The notes beneath the pieces were generated by a model. It ran no database searches. It saw only the letters and a list, made by a program, of their open reading frames with translations, and was not told the DNA's origin. This document shows positions 43,778 to 51,844 of a stretch of 64,000 nt of DNA, piece after piece. Every line of letters starts with the position of its first letter. Position 1 is the first letter of the stretch. The DNA lies in the NCBI RefSeq assembly GCF_000378085.1, contig NZ_KB899213.1, forward strand, positions 186,001 through 250,000, in the 5' to 3' direction. The position numbers were made by a program, and so were the translations under genes. Source of the stretch: Hoylesella loescheii DSM 19665 = JCM 12249 = ATCC 15930 (GTDB lineage: Bacteria; Bacteroidota; Bacteroidia; Bacteroidales; Bacteroidaceae).

Positions 43778-43814
43778 AAACGCCCCCTTGCACAGCACGT
43801 ACGAGGGGGCGTTT
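43778..43814 (+). terminator. Intrinsic terminator of the lipoprotein gene
   Basis: AAACGCCCCCTT (43778-43789) pairs with GAGGGGGCGTTT (43803-43814) almost perfectly. Confidence 0.8.
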
Positions 43815-44307
43815 AGCCTACTGTCTAGGAGGTGTTGTTCGCCTATTGCGATGCGTTTATAAAAAAGGTGTTATACGACGCTTTGGCTTTCTGTGCACTG
43901 CTACATTGTGGCTGCAGGCGTTTAACCCCAAAACTTATTGGAAGGGTTTGTCTATGGCGTGGCGTACACATTTCTCTGAGGTGATGTCGGTTGAATGGGG
44001 AAATGTCATAATGTCATTTCACGACCCTGTTTTACGGCATGTTTCCATCGTTCTTAGTGTTAAACAGACAGCCTTTACCCCCTAATCCTTCACCTAGGAC
44101 CCACTTTTTGAAGTGAAAAAAAAGTAAAATCGAAAAGAAAATCAGCTTGAAATAATTTTTATGCAGTTTTTTTACTATATTTGCCCCGTTAAAAACGAAA
44201 CAGTGCAATGTGGCCGTTTGTATGGCCATTGCAATTCACAAAAACGGTAATCTGAAGTAAAATCTTACCTGTATCACATAATATCAATACTCTTTTAAAC
44301 TTATAGT
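43815..44307 (+). other. Leader region of the second SusC operon
   Basis: No gene is seen in these 490 bp. A consensus -7 box TATATTTG at 44176-44183 predicts a start near 44190 and a leader of about 118 nt. An open frame at 43846-44085 has no homology that I can name. Confidence 0.5.
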
Positions 44308-47300
44308 ATGGCAGTATATCTGAAACGCTATCTACTCGCAGTGCTTTTAGGAACAATGGCTTTGGCCGTGTTCCAGCCCGCCGAGGCCGTTGCCCAGACC
44401 ACGGGTAAGCGTATCTCGGTATCGTTTAAAGACAAGCCGCTGGCCAGCATCCTCGATTTCGTGGGGCGGCAAGGCGACTACGAAGTAACTTACACCGACG
44501 ATGTGCGTAACGACACCTTGACGGTAACTATCTCTTTTGAAAACGTAGACGCCCTGCAAGCCGTGCAAAGCTTGCTGGCTAAAACTGCTTTCGCCTACAA
44601 TGTAGACGGGAAGAAGATCAACGTCTACCGCATGGAACAACACAAAGAAACGGCATTTACACTTAAAGGACTTGTGAAAGACAAGGACGGACAGGGTGTT
44701 TCGTTTGCCACCGTTCAGATTAAGGGTACTACCCAAGGGACTACCACCGACCTTGATGGTCGCTTTACCATGAAGGTAGACAACCAAGAGGGCAACGTAA
44801 CCATATCGAGCGTGGGCTTCGACACGAAGACCGTGAAGTATGATGCACGTCGTGAGTTGAGCGTACTGCTGCCTTCGGCTGAAAAGATGCTGGGCGAAGT
44901 ATCTGTTATTGCCTATGGTAAGCGTAACACTCGCGAACAGGTGGGAGCCATCGGCTCTGTAAATGCAGAGGATTTGCAAAAGGTTCCCTCGCCTAGTCTT
45001 GAAAACTTGCTGCAAGGACGCATTGCCGGTGTAGACGTAACCAACCTATCTGGTTCGCCAGGTGGTGGCGGTTCGAAAGTGACCATACGTGGATTTAACT
45101 CGTTGAACCAACAGGGCGTAAACGACGGAACACCACTTTACGTGGTAGACGGTGTGCCCGTGGCCAACGATCCCCAAAACATGGGTGGTATTAATGCCCT
45201 TGCTGGTCTTGACCCATCTAGTATCGAGAGTGTGCAAGTACTGAAAGACGCAGCCTCGGCATCGCTTTATGGCTCGCGTGCAGGTAATGGCGTTATCCTT
45301 ATTACAACAAAGAAAGGTAAGGCTGGACGCAACGAAATACAGGTGAACGTATCGCAATCGATGTCGTGGTTACCCGCAACGCCCAAACAAACCATTGGTA
45401 AGGCCGAACGAGATATCGCCCTGATGCTGGCGAAAAAATACCGCACGGCACACTACGACGCAGCAACCGACCGCATTGTGCTGCCTAATGATTATGGCGA
45501 CACTTGGGGATGGGGCGACGACCTTGATGGTGGTATGGACTACTTGTGGCGAAACGGAAACGTGATGACTGGCGACAGGAAGATTAGTCCCATCATGCAA
45601 GACTCGCTGAACACCTTCTACAACAACCGAACCAACTGGTGGAAGTACGGATTTAGACTAGGACGCGTAACCAAAGCCGACGTTCAACTGGCTGGTGGAA
45701 CTGAAAACATGCGCTATATGGCCAATGCAGGCGTGTACGACGAAACGGGTATTATGATTAACTCGAACTTCCGTCGATACAGCTTGCTCACAAATCTCGA
45801 CTTCAAGCTTTCTACCAAACTCGATGTCTTTGTTCGTTTGAACATGGCATATACCAACCAAAGTGCAGGTTCGGGTGGCCGTGTGCAGGGTCTTACGTTT
45901 GATCCCAAGCAAACGCCCAGTGTTCTACCTGGTAAGGGTAGTACGGCTGAGCGCGAGGCGGTGAAACAACTGCGCGATGTTGACCAAACAAATTCGAATT
46001 ATAACTTACGACTGAACGGAGGCTTTAACTATTCGCCCATAAAGGGTTTGAGAATAACCTCTACTGCGTCGATTGACCACTACTTTACACGCATTTATAT
46101 CTTCCGCCCCAGCTACCTGATGTACGACAACCTGTCTGAGGCGCGTGGTTCGAACGCAGCGATGACCAATCTCCAAACCGAAAACATTGCCACATACAAT
46201 GTGCCGTTGCCTCAAGAGCATAAGTTGGAGTTGATGGCAGGTGTTACTTATAACTACGATTTGATGCAAACCATCGGCGGATGGGCTAAGGGTGGACCCA
46301 CCAACCAAGTGAAATACGTTGGTGAGGGATGGCCTTCACTGCTCAAAGACATTAGCGGAGAGGCTAAACCTGCGAGAAGTTTCGACTCGAATAAGGAAGA
46401 TCAGGCCATGCTCAGTTTCCTTGGACGTACCGCTTATGGCTACAAAAAGAAGTATTTGGGCGAGTTTTCTGTTCGCCGCGACGGTTCTTCCGTATTCGGT
46501 AGCAACGTTCGTTGGGGTACTTTCCCCTCAGTGGGTTTGGGTTGGGCGTTCAGCGAAGAACGTTTCATGAAGAAGCTTTGGTGGCTTAGCTTTGCCAAGC
46601 TGCGTGCTTCGTGGGGACGTTCTGGTCAGAAGTTCCAAGAGCCTTACTTGGCGTTGGGCGTATTGTCAGAAACCGACGTGTTTGATGGTAATGCAGGATT
46701 GATTCCCGCGCAAATGAGTAACCCGCACCTGACGTGGGAAAAGAGCGACCAATACGATTTGGGTCTGGACCTGCAAGTGTTGGATTATAGACTGAAATTC
46801 AAGCTCGACTACTATTATAAGTATTCAAGCAACTTGCTTATGCAAAAATACTTGCCGGGTAACTTCTTCTATACAGACAAGGTTTGGGACAACATTTCGG
46901 CTATATCAAATGAAGGTATTGAGTTCGAGATGCAAGCCGATCTTATCCGTAGCAAGGACCTTAACCTGAGCGTTGGCCTCAATGTGTCGCACAACCGCAA
47001 CCTTTTCCGCAAGACACACAACGGCGAAGACCTCAACGACAAAGTGTTGGGCAGACCCGTATACGGTATCTACACCTTCCAAGACGAGGGAATAGTGAAA
47101 GACGAAAGCGAAATACCTTACCATTACAGTCAGACTGGCGCACGCTTGCCGCTCTACTTTGGCAATCCTAACTATCCCTTGCGCGTTGGCGGAAGAAAGA
47201 TTAAGGACCAAAATATGGATGGTAAGATAGACAACAGCGACCTGTACTATGCAGGAAGCACCTTACCAACTGCCTACGGCGGTATCAATGGACACTTGGA

Positions 47301-47772
47301 TTGGAAAGGCTTTAACGTAGACGTTCTTTTCAGCTACGTGCTTGGACGCAAGGTAATGAACATGGTTCAAAACAGTGCATTCTCCTTTAATAAGACCGTT
47401 AACCCCCTGATGGGTCATTTCAGAGCCAACGAGTATTGGAGTAAAGATAACCCCAACGCCACTAAACCAGCCTTAGAGTTTGCTGATCCTGGCTATCTGG
47501 GACACTTTGACGGCAATGTAGACTCGAACATCGAGAACATTAGCTTCCTTAGATTGAAGCAGCTGGTGTTGGGCTACACACTTCCCGCAACGTGGTTTAA
47601 GAGCAAGTTCATCAAGAGCGTTAATGTTTATCTCTCTGGTGAGAACCTCTTCATGCTCACCAACTACTCTGGATTGGATCCCGAAGTTATCGACCCATAT
47701 ACGGGTAAGGACGACGGATCGCAATATCCGCTAAATCGTAAACTGACACTTGGTATCAACGTGAAATTCTAG
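44308..47772 (+). CDS. SusC/RagA-family transporter with STN domain
   Basis: This 1154-residue outer-membrane TonB-dependent importer has a signal peptide (about 1-29) and a secretin/TonB N-terminal STN domain (about 35-110; VSFKDKPLASILDFVGRQG), usually a contact for an anti-sigma FecR protein. A carboxypeptidase-regulatory domain (about 117-195), a plug (about 200-335; VTIRGFNSLN, YVVDGVPV) and a barrel ending KLTLGINVKF follow. No FecR or paired sigma gene is adjacent, so signalling would need a distant partner. It heads a six-gene operon with SusD, two lipoproteins, a thioredoxin-like protein and an M16 peptidase. Confidence 0.95.
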   Translation: MAVYLKRYLLAVLLGTMALAVFQPAEAVAQTTGKRISVSFKDKPLASILDFVGRQGDYEVTYTDDVRNDTLTVTISFENVDALQAVQSLLAKTAFAYNVDGKKINVYRMEQHKETAFTLKGLVKDKDGQGVSFATVQIKGTTQGTTTDLDGRFTMKVDNQEGNVTISSVGFDTKTVKYDARRELSVLLPSAEKMLGEVSVIAYGKRNTREQVGAIGSVNAEDLQKVPSPSLENLLQGRIAGVDVTNLSGSPGGGGSKVTIRGFNSLNQQGVNDGTPLYVVDGVPVANDPQNMGGINALAGLDPSSIESVQVLKDAASASLYGSRAGNGVILITTKKGKAGRNEIQVNVSQSMSWLPATPKQTIGKAERDIALMLAKKYRTAHYDAATDRIVLPNDYGDTWGWGDDLDGGMDYLWRNGNVMTGDRKISPIMQDSLNTFYNNRTNWWKYGFRLGRVTKADVQLAGGTENMRYMANAGVYDETGIMINSNFRRYSLLTNLDFKLSTKLDVFVRLNMAYTNQSAGSGGRVQGLTFDPKQTPSVLPGKGSTAEREAVKQLRDVDQTNSNYNLRLNGGFNYSPIKGLRITSTASIDHYFTRIYIFRPSYLMYDNLSEARGSNAAMTNLQTENIATYNVPLPQEHKLELMAGVTYNYDLMQTIGGWAKGGPTNQVKYVGEGWPSLLKDISGEAKPARSFDSNKEDQAMLSFLGRTAYGYKKKYLGEFSVRRDGSSVFGSNVRWGTFPSVGLGWAFSEERFMKKLWWLSFAKLRASWGRSGQKFQEPYLALGVLSETDVFDGNAGLIPAQMSNPHLTWEKSDQYDLGLDLQVLDYRLKFKLDYYYKYSSNLLMQKYLPGNFFYTDKVWDNISAISNEGIEFEMQADLIRSKDLNLSVGLNVSHNRNLFRKTHNGEDLNDKVLGRPVYGIYTFQDEGIVKDESEIPYHYSQTGARLPLYFGNPNYPLRVGGRKIKDQNMDGKIDNSDLYYAGSTLPTAYGGINGHLDWKGFNVDVLFSYVLGRKVMNMVQNSAFSFNKTVNPLMGHFRANEYWSKDNPNATKPALEFADPGYLGHFDGNVDSNIENISFLRLKQLVLGYTLPATWFKSKFIKSVNVYLSGENLFMLTNYSGLDPEVIDPYTGKDDGSQYPLNRKLTLGINVKF

Positions 47773-47776
47773 AAAG

Positions 47777-49327
47777 ATGAGAAAAATAAGCATAGCAACA
47801 CTGCTCTTGGCATGCACTCTAACGTCTTGCAACCTAGACATTATGCCAGAGAATGCGCAAACTTATGGCAGTTCGTTTGATAACGAGGCCGGAGTGAACG
47901 CTGCCACTACCTCTATAGAATACTTTATCAATATCTACGTACCCAACAATACCACGTTTACCACCGTTGGTATGTTTGCCGACACGCTACAATATGGGAT
48001 GGAGATACGCCGATGGAACCCCAGACAGGTTATTGCGCAAAACGAATCGTGGAAAGAACTCTACGACATTGTGTTTGCGTCTAACGTCATACTGGATAAT
48101 ATTCACCGAACAAAGAACCTTGCAGACGACCGTCGCAACCACTATGTGGGGCAAGCGGAGTTTGGATTGGGCTTTGCTTACTTCCTTTTGGCGCAACGTT
48201 TCGACGACGCGGTTATCACCGAGAACTCTCAAGTGATTAAGGAATACGCCACTTCGTCGCGAATGGACGTGATAGAAACGGCCATCGATCACGCAACGAA
48301 GGCTTTCAACATGCTGCCCACCTACGACAAATTGCGTAAGATGGATGGAACGCCCATTACCAACAGGCAAACGGCATCGAAAGGAACATGCGCTGCATTG
48401 CTGGCACATCTCTATGCATGGAAAGGGAGTATCATCGAACTGATGAAATTGGAGGGCGACGCACAAGCCGCTTACACCAAGTCGATGGAGTATTCCACTA
48501 TGTTGATAGACAAGAAGGTGGGCGATTACAGCCTTTGTAGCACGCCTGAGGAGCTTTGCCAATATCTCTCCGCGCCCGAAAAGACAAATCCCGAGACGAT
48601 ATTCAGTTTGTTCTACGACAAAGCACGCTCGGCTCAGACTTTCTCACCAAACAGAGTGGCAGAGGCGTTTGTAAGTTGGCCGGTAGACGAGACCCAAACA
48701 CTGCCCGACATCGCTGACCGTCCGAAGTTCAAACTCTACAAGGAAACCATCAGCAAGTTGTACCCTGACGCAGGCGACTTGCGCCGCAAGGCTTTCTTCT
48801 ACAAGTTTGATACGAATCACACAGTTGCTGGCCGAAACTACGCAATACCTTATAAGTTCCGCACGGCGGTTCTGGACCCCGATAAGAATACGTCAACGGG
48901 TAAGCTATATCGTTCGATAAATGCCGACTATGTGTACTGGCGATTGGCTGACTTCTACCTACTTCGCGCTGAATGTGCGGCCAAGTTGGGTAATGATGCG
49001 CAAGCTATTGCCGACCTTAACGTTATCCGTAATCGTGCAGCAGCCGCCACTTACCCCTCGGCTAACGATACCAAGGGATTGCGTAAAGCTATCTTCCGCG
49101 AACGCGAACGCGAGTTTATCGCCGAGAACGATGCGCGTTACGCCGACATCATTCGCAACAACTATATTAAGGAAGAGCTAACAGGCAAGTTCACCACCCT
49201 TACTTTGAGCGACATACGTGGAGGAGCTTTGGGGCTACCACTGCCTACCGACGCCAAGACGGATAAGAACGGAAACCCCATTAACAAGCTTATCAGGCAA
49301 AAAACGTATTGGCAACGATACGAATAA
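47777..49327 (+). CDS. SusD/RagB-family surface lipoprotein
   Basis: This 516-residue partner of the SusC protein encoded 4 bp upstream has a lipobox (LLACTLTSC, Cys about 18). TPR-like helices hold FGLGFAYFLLAQRFDDAV, the C-terminal part has YWRLADFYLLRAECAAKLG, and REREFIAEN marks the RagB-type end. It is shorter than the SusD at 10889 and probably binds a different ligand. Given the downstream peptidase, a peptide ligand as for RagB is plausible. Confidence 0.93.
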   Translation: MRKISIATLLLACTLTSCNLDIMPENAQTYGSSFDNEAGVNAATTSIEYFINIYVPNNTTFTTVGMFADTLQYGMEIRRWNPRQVIAQNESWKELYDIVFASNVILDNIHRTKNLADDRRNHYVGQAEFGLGFAYFLLAQRFDDAVITENSQVIKEYATSSRMDVIETAIDHATKAFNMLPTYDKLRKMDGTPITNRQTASKGTCAALLAHLYAWKGSIIELMKLEGDAQAAYTKSMEYSTMLIDKKVGDYSLCSTPEELCQYLSAPEKTNPETIFSLFYDKARSAQTFSPNRVAEAFVSWPVDETQTLPDIADRPKFKLYKETISKLYPDAGDLRRKAFFYKFDTNHTVAGRNYAIPYKFRTAVLDPDKNTSTGKLYRSINADYVYWRLADFYLLRAECAAKLGNDAQAIADLNVIRNRAAAATYPSANDTKGLRKAIFREREREFIAENDARYADIIRNNYIKEELTGKFTTLTLSDIRGGALGLPLPTDAKTDKNGNPINKLIRQKTYWQRYE

Positions 49328-49406
49328 GCGATGTAACAAGCAACATTTCCTAACCGCGACCGCCATGACAACAAGTTAAAGGGCGGTCCAAACAGAAAGA
49401 AAGAAA

Positions 49407-50036
49407 ATGAAACGCATTAAATTTTTCGCTGCGGCATGCTTGCTGACACTTATATCGGTGAGTTGCACGCAATATAACTTCGAAGATTCGGGCGAAGCAA
49501 ACGGCAACCACAACTGCACGATGTGGGAGTATTTCAGCAAAGCCCCCTACAATTGGAAGCTGTTACAAGAGATGATAACGCGCGCCGGACTAGAAGATGT
49601 GTTCAAAGGAACCAGCTCTTACGGTAAAGACATTACCTATTTTGGCGCTACCAGCAACTCCATACGCGCCTATCTCTTCGAAAACGGTATGAAAACCGTT
49701 GACGAGATACCTGTTGACGACTGTAAGGCATTCGTGCTTAACGGCCTACTTACCAAGCGAAAACTGCTCGACGACTTTAAGGAAGGACGAAAAAGCAGCG
49801 ACCCCAATGTAACGATTGGCACAGGTGGAGAAACTTTCGAGATGGCATCTGGTAAGCAATTCTGGGTGTACACCTTCCGCGACACATACAGCGGTGTGCC
49901 AGGTGCAGGTCCTAAGCGGATTTACGTCACCTCGTTAGACACAAGTAAAGAGAGTGCCGTGGCATCGAGCAACATACAAACGCTCACTGGCGTGGTGCAT
50001 TCAATGGATTATGATTTCAGATTAAGAGACTTTTAA
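49407..50036 (+). CDS. Fasciclin-like lipoprotein
   Basis: This 209-residue lipoprotein has a signal ending VSC (about residue 20) and one FAS1-like domain (about 38-205). The N-terminal helix-turn (TMWEYFSKAPYNWKLLQEMI), ITYFGATSNSIRAYL, CKAFVLNGLLTKR and the closing SNIQTLTGVVHSMD match FAS1 boxes loosely. In SusC/SusD loci such proteins are surface accessory binders. It overlaps no gene; a 79-bp gap follows susD, and the next gene starts 3 bp later. Confidence 0.7.
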   Translation: MKRIKFFAAACLLTLISVSCTQYNFEDSGEANGNHNCTMWEYFSKAPYNWKLLQEMITRAGLEDVFKGTSSYGKDITYFGATSNSIRAYLFENGMKTVDEIPVDDCKAFVLNGLLTKRKLLDDFKEGRKSSDPNVTIGTGGETFEMASGKQFWVYTFRDTYSGVPGAGPKRIYVTSLDTSKESAVASSNIQTLTGVVHSMDYDFRLRDF

Positions 50037-50039
50037 CAC

Positions 50040-50528
50040 ATGAAGAAGATATATAACTTGGGCAGCACGCTCTTTGTTGTTGCGCTTATCACAATGGCAG
50101 TGGCTGCGTGCAACACCATGCCCGTTGGATTTCTACGAACTGAGGGTGCATCGTTCAGCCCCGACACGCTCAACGTGTACCACAATCCACATGCTAGCAC
50201 CCCGCGCTATGCAGACCATCTGCCATGGGTGTCGTATCGCATTCAGGGCGTAGCAGGTACCAATCCCATTAACTTCGAACTATCGGATGTTAAAGCCACC
50301 GAAGGCGGAGATGCCGAAAAGTTCAAGGCTTTAGCCCAAAAGGGATTGCTGAAAGTAGATGGAGGCATGATTGTATTGATGCAAGAAGGTGTGGCCGAAC
50401 TGCCAACCAGTGGGCGCTACACACTTTCGCTAAGAGTATATAACGAGGGACATTCGCAAATTATTAATGATGCATACACCATCATTGTAGGACAAGATGA
50501 ACCCGAACCAGAACAACAAAACCCATAA
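50040..50528 (+). CDS. Accessory surface lipoprotein
   Basis: This 162-residue protein has a lipoprotein signal (cleavage before Cys24, VAAC). The mature part is one predicted beta-sandwich of cadherin or Ig-like type (PINFELSDVKATEGGDAEKF, then SGRYTLSLRVYNEGHS). A Pro/Glu/Gln tail ends it. It is not a recognised family. Its place between the fasciclin-like and thioredoxin-like genes, with gaps of 3 and 4 bp, makes it part of the same operon and likely complex. Confidence 0.7.
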   Translation: MKKIYNLGSTLFVVALITMAVAACNTMPVGFLRTEGASFSPDTLNVYHNPHASTPRYADHLPWVSYRIQGVAGTNPINFELSDVKATEGGDAEKFKALAQKGLLKVDGGMIVLMQEGVAELPTSGRYTLSLRVYNEGHSQIINDAYTIIVGQDEPEPEQQNP

Positions 50529-50532
50529 AGAT

Positions 50533-51837
50533 ATGAAACGATTGATATTATTGCCGCTCCTGCTGTTTGCCCTGCTATGCAAGGCACAGGGCGAACAAGG
50601 AATAACGTTCTTCAAGGGTTCGTTTAACGAAGCCTTGGCTGAGGCCAAAAAGCAAAATAAACCGCTCTTTGTGGACTTCTATGCCACATGGTGCGTGCCA
50701 TGTAAGCGTATGGCGAAGGAGGTTTTCACGCTCCCCGAGGTGGGCGAATACTTCAACTCGCGCTTCATCAGCTTGCAAATTGATGCCGAGAAACCCGAAA
50801 ACAAGGAGATTGCTAAGCAATATAAGGTGGAGGCTTACCCCACAGTGGCTTTTATTGCACCTGATGGGAAAACCATCGGAGTGAACGTTGGCGCCCTCGG
50901 AAAAGAAGATTTGCTTGAAGCTGCCAAGATTGTGGCAGGCGAAGGCGTAAGTTTCGAACAGCTATACGAGGCTTATAAGAAGAACCCCAACGACCTTGAG
51001 GTGCAACAACAGATGCTGATGAAGGCCCCGAACTTCCTTGCTGCGCAAGAAGGAATGGAAGCCGACAAGTGGGTTGTGCGCATACAAAAGCTCTATAAGG
51101 GCTATATCGCCGCCAAGAAAGGTCCGAAACTCATCAACAAAGACGACTATGCCATCATCTACAACCTTGAAGGCAACGACGACAAGGCACATAAGCAAGA
51201 GATGGTAGACTTTATCAACCAGAACCTAGATGCGTGGAAGGCGGCCATTGGTGCTCCCGCAGCCTACTATGTGGTGATGTCTAACGACGCTTGGGCTGAA
51301 GAACTGGTGAAAGAAGGTAGTGACAAGTACAAGCAATACGTAGAGAAGATAAAGAACGAGTATGCTAAGGCATACGAAGTTGCTGCTCTGCCCACGCTGC
51401 CCGCCTACGAAAGGGCAAAGCTTTACTACGATGCGCTCTACAATCTTTATAAGAATAAGGACGTGAAAGGCTACATTCGCGACATGAAAACCCTCTTGCA
51501 AAAGATGGGCGATAAGGTTGCGCCTGCCGATTACGGTAAGGCCGCACAAGACCTTTACAATGCTGCGGGCAAAAAGCTAACGGCCGACGACCACAAGCAA
51601 GCCATCGAATGGGTGGAACAAGCATTGAAAGCCGAAGAGGCTGTGATGGAACGCGTAAACTATCTCGTGATGATTGGCGACTCGTATCGTGAGCTGAAGA
51701 ACTACGCTAAGGCACGCGAATGCTACAACCAAGGCTATGCCGAGTCGCTCAGAATGCAAAACATGGAGATGCCGCAGGCTATGGTGCAGAACGCCATCAA
51801 GCATAAGCTGGCCACATTGGAACTGCTAGAAAAGTAA
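50533..51837 (+). CDS. Periplasmic thioredoxin-like protein with helical C-terminal domain
   Basis: This 434-residue protein begins with a signal peptide (about 1-19, CKAQG), then a thioredoxin-fold domain (about 22-135) with the redox motif WCVPC (Cys54, Cys57) and the cis-proline region YPTVAF. The remaining 300 residues are helical and Lys/Ala/Tyr-rich, probably TPR-like (YYDALYNLYKNKDVKGYIRD). It would reduce or isomerise disulfides of imported proteins or peptides. The start at 50533 is chosen because it begins the signal peptide. Confidence 0.85.
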   Translation: MKRLILLPLLLFALLCKAQGEQGITFFKGSFNEALAEAKKQNKPLFVDFYATWCVPCKRMAKEVFTLPEVGEYFNSRFISLQIDAEKPENKEIAKQYKVEAYPTVAFIAPDGKTIGVNVGALGKEDLLEAAKIVAGEGVSFEQLYEAYKKNPNDLEVQQQMLMKAPNFLAAQEGMEADKWVVRIQKLYKGYIAAKKGPKLINKDDYAIIYNLEGNDDKAHKQEMVDFINQNLDAWKAAIGAPAAYYVVMSNDAWAEELVKEGSDKYKQYVEKIKNEYAKAYEVAALPTLPAYERAKLYYDALYNLYKNKDVKGYIRDMKTLLQKMGDKVAPADYGKAAQDLYNAAGKKLTADDHKQAIEWVEQALKAEEAVMERVNYLVMIGDSYRELKNYAKARECYNQGYAESLRMQNMEMPQAMVQNAIKHKLATLELLEK

Positions 51838-51844
51838 ATCCCGT

